Positions 1-8,238 of a stretch of DNA of 64,000 nucleotides are shown here, in pieces. The translations under genes were made by a program, and so were the position numbers. Each line of letters starts with the position of its first letter. Position 1 is the first letter of the stretch. Under the pieces are notes generated by a model. It was not told the origin of the DNA. It worked only from the letters and a program-made list of their open reading frames with translations, and made no database searches. This DNA is from an uncultured Ellagibacter sp. (GTDB lineage: Bacteria > Actinomycetota > Coriobacteriia > Coriobacteriales > Eggerthellaceae): contig CAKUGU010000007.1 of NCBI GenBank assembly GCA_934654815.1, positions 1 through 64,000 on the forward strand. The letters are read 5' to 3'.

Positions 1-57
1 AGCCCCTCCTCGCCGAAAGTACTGCGGCGCAAGGCCGTGGGAGGATAGGGCGTTCCG
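1..57 (+). rRNA. rrf: 5S ribosomal RNA, 3' end only
   Basis: The first bases match the 3' half of bacterial 5S rRNA: the loop E/helix IV region (CCGAAAGTACTGCGGCGCAA), then GTGGGAGGATAGGG, the counterpart of the usual GCGAGAGTAGGG, and the start of helix I. The 5' half lies outside the window. The window therefore begins at the end of an rRNA operon, with aspS downstream. The exact 3' end is approximate. Confidence 0.7.
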
Positions 58-110
58 CTCATGGGCGGCGCTTTTTTGCGCCTTCGGCCCCTGCGGGGGC
101 CCTGGGGGGG

Positions 111-140
111 GCGGCCAGGGGGCCGCTCCCCTTTTTTATT
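111..140 (+). terminator. Rho-independent terminator after the rRNA operon
   Basis: GCGGCC, loop AGGG, GGCCGC, followed by CCCCTTTTTTATT. The stem is a perfect 6 bp with a U-rich tail. It ends the 5S/rRNA transcript ahead of aspS. A second small hairpin (GGCGC, T6, GCGCC) lies just upstream at about 66-82. Confidence 0.7.
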
Positions 141-256
141 GCCGTTTCGCATCCTCTGTATTCTTCTTCTATCTTTGGCTGTACAATAATCCAGTTTGAC
201 AAACGTCTGCTTTCTGCAGATACCGGCACAAAGGCACTTCAAGGAGCTTTATCACC

Positions 257-2044
257 ATGACGGATTACAAGAACGAACACTGCATGCATACCGCCACGTG
301 CGGCGAGCTGCGCAAGGAGGACGTTGGCCGCGAGGTCGTGCTTACCGGTTGGGCGTGGCACAATCGCGACCATGGCGGGCTCATTTTCTGCGACTTGCGC
401 GATCGCGAGGGCTACACGCAGGTGGTCGTCGATCCCGATTGCGTGACCGCCGATGAATTCCACGTTGCCGAGCACCTTGGCCGCGAATATGTCCTTCAGG
501 TGAAGGGCAAGGTTCGCGCGCGCGGTGAAGGTGCCGAGAATCCAAACATGGCGACTGGCGAGATCGAGGTTCTCGCTTCCGCCTTGAAGGTTCTCAATAC
601 CTCGGTGACGCCCCCGTTCTCCATCGAAGACGGCATCGAGACCGATGAGACCACTCGCATGAAATGGCGTTATCTCGACCTTCGCCGCCCGGAGATGTAC
701 CAGAACCTGCTGCTTCGCCATAAGGTTGCTCAAGCAATTCGTCAGGCGCTGAACGAGCGCGGCTTCATTGAGGTCGAAACGCCGATTCTCGCGAACTCCA
801 CGCCCGAAGGTGCGCGCGACTACCTCGTGCCGTCGCGTCCGAACCCGGGCAAGTTCTATGCGCTTCCGCAGTCCCCGCAGCAGTTCAAGCAGATGCTCAT
901 GGTGGGTGGGATCGAGCGCTACTACCAGATCGCTCGCTGCTTCCGCGACGAGGATCTTCGTGCCGACCGCCAACCTGAATTCACGCAGGTCGACATCGAG
1001 ATGTCGTTCGTTCAGGAAACCGATGTGATGGACCTGATGGAAGGCGTCTTCCAGGAAGTTCTCTCCGCCGCGGGCGTTGAACACGAATTCCCGCTTCAGC
1101 GCATGCCGTGGAAGGAAGCGATGGATCGGTTCGGCTGCGACCGCCCGGACGTGCGCTTCGGTATGGAACTCGTTGATCTTACCGACCTGGTGAAGGATTG
1201 CGGCTTCAAGGTGTTCACTGGCGCGGCTGCCAACGGCGGCGTGGTGAAGTGCATCAACGCGAAGGGCGCGGGTACCTGGTCGCGCGGCGAGATCGAGAAG
1301 CTCGGCGACATCGCGGCCGCCAACGGCGCGAAGGGCATGGCCTGGATCGCCTACACGGATGCGGACACCGAGCTCAAGGGCAAGAGCCCGATCATCAAGT
1401 TCCTCGGTGACGAGGTGCACGACGCGATCAAGAAGGCCGCGGGCGTCGAGCCGGGCGACCTGCTTCTCTTCGCTGCCGATACGTTCGACACGGCGAGTGC
1501 GGTGCTTTCCGCGCTGCGTCTCCATATGGCCGACGCGCTCGGCATCGAGCGCAAGGGCCATGCGCTTTTGTGGGTCGTCGACTTCCCGATGTTCCGCTAT
1601 GACGCGGAGGAGAAGAAGTACGCGGCAGAGCATCATCCGTTCACGATGATTCCCGAGGCTGATTGGGACAAGATCGAGTCCGATCCGCTTGCGTGCTCGA
1701 GCTACAGCTACGACATCGTCATGGATGGTTTCGAGATGGGCGGCGGCTCCATCCGTATTCATAATGCCGAGCTGCAGAAGCGTGTGCTTCATCGTCTTGG
1801 CGTGGATGACGAGCAGATGGAGGAGAAGTTCGGCCACTTGATCCATGCGCTCGAGCTCGGTGCGCCTCCCCATGGTGGCATCGCCCTCGGCCTCGACCGT
1901 CTCGTCATGCTGCTTGCCGGCAAGCAGTCGATTCGCGACGTCATCGCCTTCCCGAAGACCTCGAGCGCGTCCGATCCCATGACCGGTGCTCCGAACGAGG
2001 TTACCGGGCGCCAGCTCAAGGAAGTCAACCTCCGACTTCTCTAG
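257..2044 (+). CDS. aspS: Aspartyl-tRNA synthetase, probably non-discriminating
   Basis: Class II aminoacyl-tRNA synthetase of 595 aa, the usual length for the bacterial-type enzyme, charging tRNA with aspartate. The N-terminal OB-fold anticodon-binding domain covers about residues 1-110. Motif 2 (FRDEDLRADRQPEFTQVDIE, about 229-248) and motif 3 (GGIALGLDRL, near the C terminus) frame the catalytic core, with a GAD insertion in between. The ATG follows AAGGAGCTTTATCACC, a clear ribosome-binding site. His39 in RDHGG sits where E. coli AspRS has Leu and the non-discriminating Pseudomonas aeruginosa enzyme has His. I infer that this enzyme also charges tRNA-Asn for GatCAB amidation. The gene is monocistronic and followed directly by a hairpin repeat. 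A weak TACAAT -10 lies at 182-187. Confidence 0.97.
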   Translation: MTDYKNEHCMHTATCGELRKEDVGREVVLTGWAWHNRDHGGLIFCDLRDREGYTQVVVDPDCVTADEFHVAEHLGREYVLQVKGKVRARGEGAENPNMATGEIEVLASALKVLNTSVTPPFSIEDGIETDETTRMKWRYLDLRRPEMYQNLLLRHKVAQAIRQALNERGFIEVETPILANSTPEGARDYLVPSRPNPGKFYALPQSPQQFKQMLMVGGIERYYQIARCFRDEDLRADRQPEFTQVDIEMSFVQETDVMDLMEGVFQEVLSAAGVEHEFPLQRMPWKEAMDRFGCDRPDVRFGMELVDLTDLVKDCGFKVFTGAAANGGVVKCINAKGAGTWSRGEIEKLGDIAAANGAKGMAWIAYTDADTELKGKSPIIKFLGDEVHDAIKKAAGVEPGDLLLFAADTFDTASAVLSALRLHMADALGIERKGHALLWVVDFPMFRYDAEEKKYAAEHHPFTMIPEADWDKIESDPLACSSYSYDIVMDGFEMGGGSIRIHNAELQKRVLHRLGVDDEQMEEKFGHLIHALELGAPPHGGIALGLDRLVMLLAGKQSIRDVIAFPKTSSASDPMTGAPNEVTGRQLKEVNLRLL

Positions 2045-2192
2045 GTTGCGCTGGCTTACAGCCAGCGCAACTGCTCGACGCTGCGGGCCCGCCGGGCGGT
2101 CCAGTTGGCGCTCCAAAGTTTCGTCGCGTACCGAAGTACGCTTCCTCAACCTTTCGCGCCATCTGAATCCGCCGGGCGGGCCCTCGCTGACT
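2045..2192 (+). repeat. Two-hairpin repeat element, copy 1 (starts at the aspS stop)
   Basis: The element begins with the base after the TAG stop of aspS. Hairpin 1 is GTTGCGCTGGCT-TAC-AGCCAGCGCAAC (12 bp). Then comes a conserved CGACGCTGCG and a large composite hairpin. Its outer arms at 2085-2099 and 2169-2183 pair over 15 perfect bases. An inner conserved pair, GGCGCTCCAAAG with CTTTCGCGCC, leads to an apex GCGTAC-CGAA-GTACGC, and CTCGCTGACT forms a conserved 3' tail. The same architecture occurs at 6157-6308 with different but still complementary arms. Probably a structured RNA or terminator-like dispersed repeat. Confidence 0.8.
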
Positions 2193-2214
2193 CGCGCTCT
2201 ACCTACGAGTCGAC

Positions 2215-2310
2215 TCATCCTTGCCCCTTGTGCTCGACTCGGCGCGTACCGAAGTACGCTTGGCCGAGCGGTGGGGCGATTCTGAGCACGAGAGCGGCCC
2301 TCGCTGACTT
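2215..2310 (+). repeat. Partial third copy of the hairpin repeat
   Basis: This copy contains the same GCGTAC-CGAA-GTACGC apex and the same CTCGCTGACT tail as copies 1 and 2. Shorter flanking pairs are CTCGGC with GCCGAG, and GTGCTC with GAGCAC. It lacks hairpin 1 and the GGCGCTCCAAAG segment, so it looks 5'-truncated or diverged. It lies immediately after copy 1 in the aspS-rlmI gap. The rest of that gap, to 2457, shows no gene. Confidence 0.65.
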
Positions 2311-2457
2311 GTGTTCGACCTGCGCTTCACTTCCTTACGGGTCGTTCTGCTTTCCGGATTCTGACTTTTCCGCAGCGTAGGTGAAACTCGGCGATGATCC
2401 CCTACTCGTGGCTATTCCGTATCGCGCCTTCTATGTCATCCCCTCGAAAGGATTCCC

Positions 2458-3738
2458 ATGAAAACTTTGCGGCCGTATCCTCGCGCAACCATCACGCCGA
2501 AGGGTGAGCATGCTTTGGGCAAGGGCCATCCGTGGGTGTACGCCGCCGAAGTGGATGCGATCGAGCCGGCGGCGGGGACTGCGGGCGTTGTGAACGGGTC
2601 GCTCGTCGATGTGGTGAGCCGTAAGGGGACCTATCTTGGGACGGGGCTTCTCTCGGAGTCGAGCAAGATTCGCATCCGCCTTGTCACGCGCAACGCGAAT
2701 GACCGGTTTGATCGGGCGTTCTGGAAGCGCAAGCTGCAGTGGGCTTGGGAGTACCGGAAGACGGTCATGGGGCCGGATGCCTCGTGCTGCCGCGTTCTGT
2801 TCTCCGAGGCGGACGGTTTTCCGGGGCTCATCGTCGACCGGTTTTCCGACGTGCTCGTTTCCGAAACGCTCTCGGTCGGCATGGAACGTTTGAAGCCCGT
2901 CATCTTCCCCTTGCTTCTGGAGGTGCTCGCTGAAGACGGCGTCGCTATCCGCGGCATCTACGAGCGCAACGACGTGTCGACGCGCAAGCTCGAGGGGCTC
3001 GAGGAAACGTGCGGCTGGTTCTCCGGTGAAGAGGGAAGCGAATCGCCGGTCGCGCCGTCGGACGAGGCGGCGGCGCGGTTCGGCGCGACGAAGACGGAAA
3101 TCTGCGAGAACGGCGTGCGCTACGAGGTCGACTTCGAGAACGGGCAGAAGACGGGCTTCTTCCTCGACCAGAAGTACAATCGTCGCGCCGTGGCGAAGCT
3201 CGCGCGAGGGCATCGCGTGCTCGACTGTTTCACGCATACGGGGTCGTTCGCGCTCAACGCCGCGCACGGCGGGGCCGAATTCGTCCGCGCGGTCGACGTT
3301 TCCGAGCTCGCGGTCGATCAAGCCCGGGCGAACGCCGAGCTCAACGGGCTTGCAGGGAAGATGGAATTCACTGCGGCGAACGTGTTCGACCTGCTTCCCT
3401 CGCTCGAAGGGTCGCGCGATGAACGCTACGACTTCATCGTGCTCGATCCGCCCGCGTTCACGAAGAGTCGCAAGACGATCGATGCGGCGGCGCGCGGGTA
3501 CAAGGAAATCAACTACCGCGCGATGAAGATCCTGCCACGCGGCGGGTATCTGGCGACGTGCTCGTGCTCGCACTTCATGGACACCGAGCGCTTCAAGCGC
3601 GTCGTGTCGCACGCGGCCCACGACGCGGGTGTCCAGCTGCGGCAGATCGAAGAGCGCCAACAGGCGCCCGACCATCCGATCCTCTGGGGTGTCCCCGAAA
3701 CCGACTACCTGAAGTTCTTCCTGTTCCAGGTGATTTAG
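2458..3738 (+). CDS. RlmI-type 23S rRNA cytosine-C5 methyltransferase
   Basis: Class I SAM-dependent rRNA methyltransferase, 426 aa, of the RlmI/PUA-methyltransferase family (E. coli RlmI is about 396 aa). An N-terminal PUA-like domain covers residues 1 to about 80 (HALGKGHPWVYAAEV). A middle EEHD-like region follows, then a Rossmann domain with VLDCFTHTGSFALNAA for SAM binding and IVLDPPAF as the catalytic DPP motif. A short acidic insertion at about 185-205 explains part of the extra length. The ATG follows AAAGGATTCCC. The gene stands alone after the repeat cluster. The family methylates 23S rRNA (C1962 in E. coli); the exact target here is inferred. Confidence 0.9.
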   Translation: MKTLRPYPRATITPKGEHALGKGHPWVYAAEVDAIEPAAGTAGVVNGSLVDVVSRKGTYLGTGLLSESSKIRIRLVTRNANDRFDRAFWKRKLQWAWEYRKTVMGPDASCCRVLFSEADGFPGLIVDRFSDVLVSETLSVGMERLKPVIFPLLLEVLAEDGVAIRGIYERNDVSTRKLEGLEETCGWFSGEEGSESPVAPSDEAAARFGATKTEICENGVRYEVDFENGQKTGFFLDQKYNRRAVAKLARGHRVLDCFTHTGSFALNAAHGGAEFVRAVDVSELAVDQARANAELNGLAGKMEFTAANVFDLLPSLEGSRDERYDFIVLDPPAFTKSRKTIDAAARGYKEINYRAMKILPRGGYLATCSCSHFMDTERFKRVVSHAAHDAGVQLRQIEERQQAPDHPILWGVPETDYLKFFLFQVI

Positions 3739-3948
3739 ACGGGATTCCCGCATCGATGGAGGATGTGTCCGCCCCTCGTGACGGTTTGTTGACAGCGGCG
3801 CGCTTCCGCGCCATCTGCACAACTCTTGCGTATCATGAAAAACGTTCAACGAGTCCGAAGCGTTCCTAACTCGCGTTTCGGCAACCGCGAAGCCCGTGCG
3901 TCATGCGCGGGTTTCGCTTATGTAGTCAAAGGTAGGTGCAAGCAGGTC

Positions 3949-4365
3949 ATGAAGGGCTTTCTCGAGCGGATGCAATGGAAGATGGCGGACGCGATGCAGG
4001 GTCGGCGCGGTGCGGACAGCCTTTCGAGCGCCCTTATCGTCGCCGGCATCGTGTGCCTCGTCTTGTCGGTGTTGCCCCATCTGGGCTTTTTAAGCTGGAT
4101 TGCCTTTATCTGCCTGGTATATGCGCTGTTCCGCACCTATTCCCGCAACATCGCGGCACGCGACCGCGAGAACGAGACGTTCCTCCGTGTGACCGAGAAG
4201 CCGCGCCGCGCGCTTTCGCTCGGCCGCAAGAAGTGGGAGAACAGAGATACGACGCTGTACTTCAAGTGCAAGGGTTGCGGGCAGGAGCTGTCGGTTCCCC
4301 GCGGCAAGGGCACGCTTCGCGTGGTGTGCCCGAAATGCAAGACCGAAACGATCAAGAAGTCTTAA
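3949..4365 (+). CDS. Small membrane protein with C-terminal zinc ribbon
   Basis: About 138 aa, not assigned to a named family. Two closely spaced hydrophobic helices (SSALIVAGIVCLVLSVLPHL and LSWIAFICLVYALFRTY) are followed by a basic stretch and a C-terminal CxxC...CxxC ribbon (CKGCGQ and CPKCK) that should bind Zn. An in-frame open stretch runs upstream to 3826, but the ATG at 3949 (MKGFLERM) gives the expected short N terminus. Its ribosome-binding site is only a modest GCAGG. It lies 16 bases before the DUF5685 gene and is probably co-transcribed with that gene and the J-domain gene. Function unknown. Confidence 0.75.
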   Translation: MKGFLERMQWKMADAMQGRRGADSLSSALIVAGIVCLVLSVLPHLGFLSWIAFICLVYALFRTYSRNIAARDRENETFLRVTEKPRRALSLGRKKWENRDTTLYFKCKGCGQELSVPRGKGTLRVVCPKCKTETIKKS

Positions 4366-4381
4366 AGAGGAAGGCCGTTTC

Positions 4382-5308
4382 GTGTTCGGCTACATCATGG
4401 TTGACGAGAAGCAGCTTGCCCCGGCGGAAATGGACCGCTACCGCGAGGTGTACTGCGGCGTGTGCCATTCATTGAAGGACCAGAGCGGGCAGCTTTGCCG
4501 CATGGCCCTTACCTACGACATGACGTTTCTCGCGCTGCTTCTAAACTCGCTGTACGAGCCGAACGAGAAGAAGGGCTCCGAGCGCTGCGCGGCGCATCCG
4601 ACGAAGCCCCAGCGTTTCGCGACGAGCGAATGCACGGAATACGCGGCCGACGCGACGGTGGTGCTCGCGTACCACAAGCTGCTCGATGATTGGAACGACG
4701 AGCGGAAGATCTCGCGTCGCGCGGCTGCGGGGCTGCTCCGCTCCGCGTATCGCGAGGCGTCGAGTCGACGTCCTTCCATGGCGCGCGCTGTCGAGAAGGG
4801 AATGGACGACATCCGTGCGATCGAGCAGGCGAAAAGCGCGTCGCTCGACGAGGCGGCGAACCGTTTCGGGCTGCTTTTGGGCGAGGTATTCGCCTATCGG
4901 GACGATTTCTGGAAACGCGACCTAACCGCGCTCGGCGCGTATTTGGGAAAGTTCGTGTACCTGATGGACGCCGTGATGGACTTCGACGACGACGTGAAGT
5001 CGGGTAGCTATAATCCCCTTGTCGAGGCCGAGGCGGCGCCGACCGACATGGAGGAGGCGCTGCGTATGATCGCGGCACGGGCCGCCGACACGTTCGAGCG
5101 CCTTCCGCTCGAACAGGACATCCATATCCTCCGCAACAGCATCTACGCGGGGATTTGGGGCCAGTACTGCGGGAAGTTCGGCGTGCCGGGCGAGCGCGAG
5201 GGCGAGCGCAGCGTTTCCGACGGCGAGGCCGCAGACGCGGTGTGCGCATGCGAAAACGGCGAGGGCGGGCAGGCAACGCGGCCCGCCCGCGATAACGATA
5301 CGGAATAA
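4382..5308 (+). CDS. DUF5685 family protein
   Basis: 308 aa, starting at GTG after AAGAGGAAGGCC. The N terminus (MFGYIMVDEKQL, then CGVCHSLKD with a CxxC pair, then LTYDMTFLALLL) is the hallmark of the DUF5685 family. The rest is predicted helical and resembles all-alpha prenyl-synthase-like folds only loosely. There is no signal peptide. The acidic C-terminal tail is low complexity. The family often sits next to J-domain genes, as here (8 bases upstream of one), which suggests a shared chaperone or membrane-associated role. Biochemical function is not established. Confidence 0.8.
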   Translation: MFGYIMVDEKQLAPAEMDRYREVYCGVCHSLKDQSGQLCRMALTYDMTFLALLLNSLYEPNEKKGSERCAAHPTKPQRFATSECTEYAADATVVLAYHKLLDDWNDERKISRRAAAGLLRSAYREASSRRPSMARAVEKGMDDIRAIEQAKSASLDEAANRFGLLLGEVFAYRDDFWKRDLTALGAYLGKFVYLMDAVMDFDDDVKSGSYNPLVEAEAAPTDMEEALRMIAARAADTFERLPLEQDIHILRNSIYAGIWGQYCGKFGVPGEREGERSVSDGEAADAVCACENGEGGQATRPARDNDTE

Positions 5309-5316
5309 GGAACACA

Positions 5317-6156
5317 ATGGCAATGGATCCCTACAGCGTTCTGGGAATATCGCGCGACGCGACTCAGGACGAGGTGAAGAAGGCGTACCGGAAGAAGGCG
5401 CGCGAGAACCACCCCGACTTGAATCCGAACGACCCCAACGCCGCCGAGCGCATGAACGAGATCAACGAGGCGTACGATCGCATCATGAATCCCGACAAGT
5501 ACGCTGCGGCGGATCGGCGCGCATCGGCCGCTTCGGGCAACCCCTATGGCGGCTCGTCGTCGACGGGCGGCTATGCCGGAGGGAACCCGTTTGGCGGCGC
5601 TTCGTCTGCGGGCGGCGGGCAGCAGCAGGGTAACCCGTATACCCAGGGCAACCCCTACACCTCGGGCGGCCCGTACGGATGGGCCGGGGGATTCGGCTTC
5701 GACTTCGACGACCTGTTCGGTTACGGGACGGGTGCCGCGAGCGCTCCGCGCCCGGAGGCTTCCATGGGCGATCCGGCCGAGTTCCGCGCCGCGATCGACC
5801 TCATCAATTCCGGCGATGCGGCAAGCTGCAAGCGCGCCGCGGACATCCTAGCGACGGTCACGAGTGGCGGACGCAACGCGCGCTGGTACTACTTGAGTGC
5901 GCTTGCGAACAACGGTGCGGGAAATTCCGTCATGGCGCTCGACCAGATCCGCCGTGCGGTCCGTATGGATCCGAACAATCAAGACTACCAGCGCGCCTAT
6001 CGCGCGTTCCAGAATTCAGGGCAGGCCTACACGCAGGAGCAGCAGACGCGCGGGTTCACCATATCGGCGATCGACCCGACGACGCTCTGCTGCGGTTGTT
6101 GCATGCTCCAGTTGTGTCTGCAGCAAGTGATGCGCTTCGGTTTCATGGGGATGTAG
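5317..6156 (+). CDS. J-domain (DnaJ-like) co-chaperone
   Basis: 279 aa. An N-terminal J domain covers residues 1 to about 65, with the HPD motif in ENHPDLNPND that stimulates Hsp70 ATPase activity. A Gly/Ser/Asn-rich linker follows at about 70-125, then a C-terminal helical region resembling tetratricopeptide repeats (RWYYLSALANNGAGNSVMALDQIRRAVRMDPNN) and a Cys-rich end (CCGCCMLQLC). It lacks the zinc-finger and beta-domains of true DnaJ, so it is a specialised J protein. It is last in the run zinc ribbon-DUF5685-J domain and directly upstream of a dnaK-like gene, its probable partner. Confidence 0.88.
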   Translation: MAMDPYSVLGISRDATQDEVKKAYRKKARENHPDLNPNDPNAAERMNEINEAYDRIMNPDKYAAADRRASAASGNPYGGSSSTGGYAGGNPFGGASSAGGGQQQGNPYTQGNPYTSGGPYGWAGGFGFDFDDLFGYGTGAASAPRPEASMGDPAEFRAAIDLINSGDAASCKRAADILATVTSGGRNARWYYLSALANNGAGNSVMALDQIRRAVRMDPNNQDYQRAYRAFQNSGQAYTQEQQTRGFTISAIDPTTLCCGCCMLQLCLQQVMRFGFMGM

Positions 6157-6308
6157 GTTGCGGCGGCTTTTGCCAGCCGCCGCAACGGGCCGACGCTGCG
6201 CGTGATTCTGACGGCACAGCTGGCGCTCCAAAGATTTCTCGCGTACCGAAGTACGCGCCGAAATCTTTTCGCGCCATCTGCGCTCGTCAGAATCACGCTC
6301 GCTGACTC
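6157..6308 (+). repeat. Two-hairpin repeat element, copy 2 (starts at the J-domain stop)
   Basis: As in copy 1, the element begins with the first base after a TAG stop. Hairpin 1 is GTTGCGGCGGCT-loop-AGCCGCCGCAAC (12 bp). CGACGCTGCG follows at 6191, then outer arms GCGTGATTCTGACG and CGTCAGAATCACGC, which pair perfectly. Inner AAAGATTT/AAATCTTT pair again, then the GCGTAC-CGAA-GTACGC apex, with CTCGCTGACT at the 3' end. The arm sequences differ from copy 1 yet remain complementary, so structure rather than sequence is conserved. Confidence 0.8.
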
Positions 6309-6371
6309 TTCGGCGACCTGGGATTTTCGGCTGGCTTTGTGTTTGCGGCAATCTCTCGGAAGGAGAATGAA

Positions 6372-8132
6372 ATGGCGGCAACAATCGGAATCGACTTGGG
6401 CACGACGAACAGCTGCGCCGCGGTGGTGGAAGGCGGCAAGCCCGTCATCGTCCACAACGCCGAGGGCAATCGCACCACGCCGAGCGTCGTGGCGTTCACC
6501 AAAGACGGAGAGCGCCTGGTCGGCAGCCCCGCGATCAGGCAGGCGGCCATCAACCCCGACCGCACGATTTCCTCGGTCAAGCGCCACATGGGAACCGACT
6601 GGCACGCTCCGATCGACGGCAAGAACTTCACCCCGCAGGAACTCTCGGCGATGATCCTGCGCAAGCTCCGCCGCGACGCCGAGGCGTTTTTGGGGGACAC
6701 CGTGACGCAGGCGGTCATCACCGTGCCCGCCTACTTCAATGACACGCAGCGCCAGGCGACGAAGGACGCGGGCCGCATCGCGGGGCTCGACGTGCTGCGC
6801 ATCATCAACGAGCCGACGAGCGCCGCGCTCGCCTACGGGCTCGACAACGGCGACCCGCAGAAGGTCATGGTCTACGACCTGGGCGGCGGCACGTTCGACG
6901 TTTCCATCATCGAGATCGGCGAGGGTGTCATCGAGGTTCTGGCCACGGCGGGCGACAACCATCTTGGCGGTGACGACTTTGACGAGCGCGTGGCGAACCA
7001 CCTGTTCGAGGAATTCCAGCGCGAGAACGGCATCGACCTGCGACGCGACCCCGCCGCTTCCCAGCGCGTCCTCGAGGCGGCGCGCCAGGCGAAAGAAGAG
7101 CTTTCCTCCATGGAGTCGACGCGGGTGAACCTGCCGTTTCTGGCGCAGGGAAAGAACGGCCCGCTCCATCTGGAGTCGCAGCTTTCGCGCGCCGAGTTCG
7201 ACCGCATGACCGCGGACTTGGTCGCGCGCACCGAAGGGCCGGTGTCCCAGGCACTCGTCGACGCGGGGATCGCCGCATCCGAGCTTGGCAGCGTGCTTCT
7301 GGTCGGCGGCTCGACGCGCATCCCCGCGGTGCAACAGAAAGTCCGTTCGCTCACGGGAAAGGAGCCTTCCTCGTCCATCAACCCCGACGAGTGCGTCGCC
7401 GTGGGTGCAGCCATCCAAGGCGCGACGCTCGCCGGTTCGTCGACGGGGCTCGTGAAAGCCGATTCCATCCTGCTGCTCGACGTGACGCCGCTTTCGCTTT
7501 CACTCGAAACGGTCGGGGGCGTGGCGACGCGCATCGTCGAGCGCAACACGACGCTGCCGGTCCACTACTCGCAGGTGTTCACTACGGCGGCCGCGTTCCA
7601 GACGAGCGTGGAGATCAACGTGTTGCAGGGCGAGCGCCCGATGGCCCGCGACAACAAGTCCATCGGCAAGTTCCGCCTGAAGGGCATCAAGCGTGCGCCC
7701 GCCGGCGTGCCGCAGATCGAGGTCACGTTCGACATCGACGCGAACGGCATCCTCACCGTGTCGGCGAAGGACAAGGGCACGGGCAAGGAGCAGTCCATCA
7801 CGATCGATGATTCGGGCCGCATGTCGGACGAGGAGATCGAGCGCGCGATCCGTGATGCCGAGACCTACGCTTCCCAGGACGCGACGCGTCGCGACGCCAT
7901 GAGTGTGCATGCGGAGGCGGCCAAGCTCGCCTCCGAGGTGGAGGCTGCGCTCGCGAAATCGGGCAAGCAGCTGGAAAAGAGCGAGAAGAAGCAGGTCAAG
8001 GCCGATGTGAACGCCTTGCGCAAGCTGCTCGTCAAGAAGACCGAGAAGCTCGAGGAGTCCGACATCGCGGCGATTCGTGCGGCGACCGAGCAGCTCGAGC
8101 GCTCGAGCGAGCACGTTCGCAGCTTGGGATAG
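6372..8132 (+). CDS. dnaK: Hsp70 chaperone, short DnaK
   Basis: 586 aa Hsp70. The nucleotide-binding domain carries GIDLGTTNS, the [11 protein letters not shown] segment and [12 protein letters not shown], and the substrate-binding beta domain covers about 370-490. Family members usually have 605-640 residues; here the helical lid is short and the disordered acidic tail is missing, ending SSEHVRSLG. The ATG at 6372 follows GGAAGGAG by six bases, so the 11 codons open upstream are not used. Neighbours are a J protein upstream and nothing resembling grpE or hrcA. This may therefore be a second, specialised DnaK rather than the main heat-shock one. No CIRCE or HAIR operator is visible. Confidence 0.92.
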   Translation: MAATIGIDLGTTNSCAAVVEGGKPVIVHNAEGNRTTPSVVAFTKDGERLVGSPAIRQAAINPDRTISSVKRHMGTDWHAPIDGKNFTPQELSAMILRKLRRDAEAFLGDTVTQAVITVPAYFNDTQRQATKDAGRIAGLDVLRIINEPTSAALAYGLDNGDPQKVMVYDLGGGTFDVSIIEIGEGVIEVLATAGDNHLGGDDFDERVANHLFEEFQRENGIDLRRDPAASQRVLEAARQAKEELSSMESTRVNLPFLAQGKNGPLHLESQLSRAEFDRMTADLVARTEGPVSQALVDAGIAASELGSVLLVGGSTRIPAVQQKVRSLTGKEPSSSINPDECVAVGAAIQGATLAGSSTGLVKADSILLLDVTPLSLSLETVGGVATRIVERNTTLPVHYSQVFTTAAAFQTSVEINVLQGERPMARDNKSIGKFRLKGIKRAPAGVPQIEVTFDIDANGILTVSAKDKGTGKEQSITIDDSGRMSDEEIERAIRDAETYASQDATRRDAMSVHAEAAKLASEVEAALAKSGKQLEKSEKKQVKADVNALRKLLVKKTEKLEESDIAAIRAATEQLERSSEHVRSLG

Positions 8133-8178
8133 CGTTTCCCGTCGGGCATGCTTGGCACAGGCGCCAGGGCGAAAGAAA

Positions 8179-8216
8179 GGGCGATGCCGCAGGTCATATG
8201 CGGCATCGCCCTTTTT
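8179..8216. terminator. Bidirectional terminator between convergent genes
   Basis: GGGCGATGCCGC, a 9-base loop, GCGGCATCGCCC, then TTTTT. The 12 bp stem is perfect. On the minus strand it is followed by CTTTCTTTC, so it can also end the converging radical-SAM gene, whose stop lies 23 bases downstream. Confidence 0.85.
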
Positions 8217-8238
8217 CAGCCACGGTGCTGTTTCCCCG

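Noticed and set aside
239-2218. 659-codon minus-strand frame opposite aspS, and similar long frames opposite rlmI, dnaX and the radical-SAM genes
   Set aside because: These follow from the third-position GC bias of the true genes. The products are low-complexity (Arg/His/Leu-rich) and match nothing.
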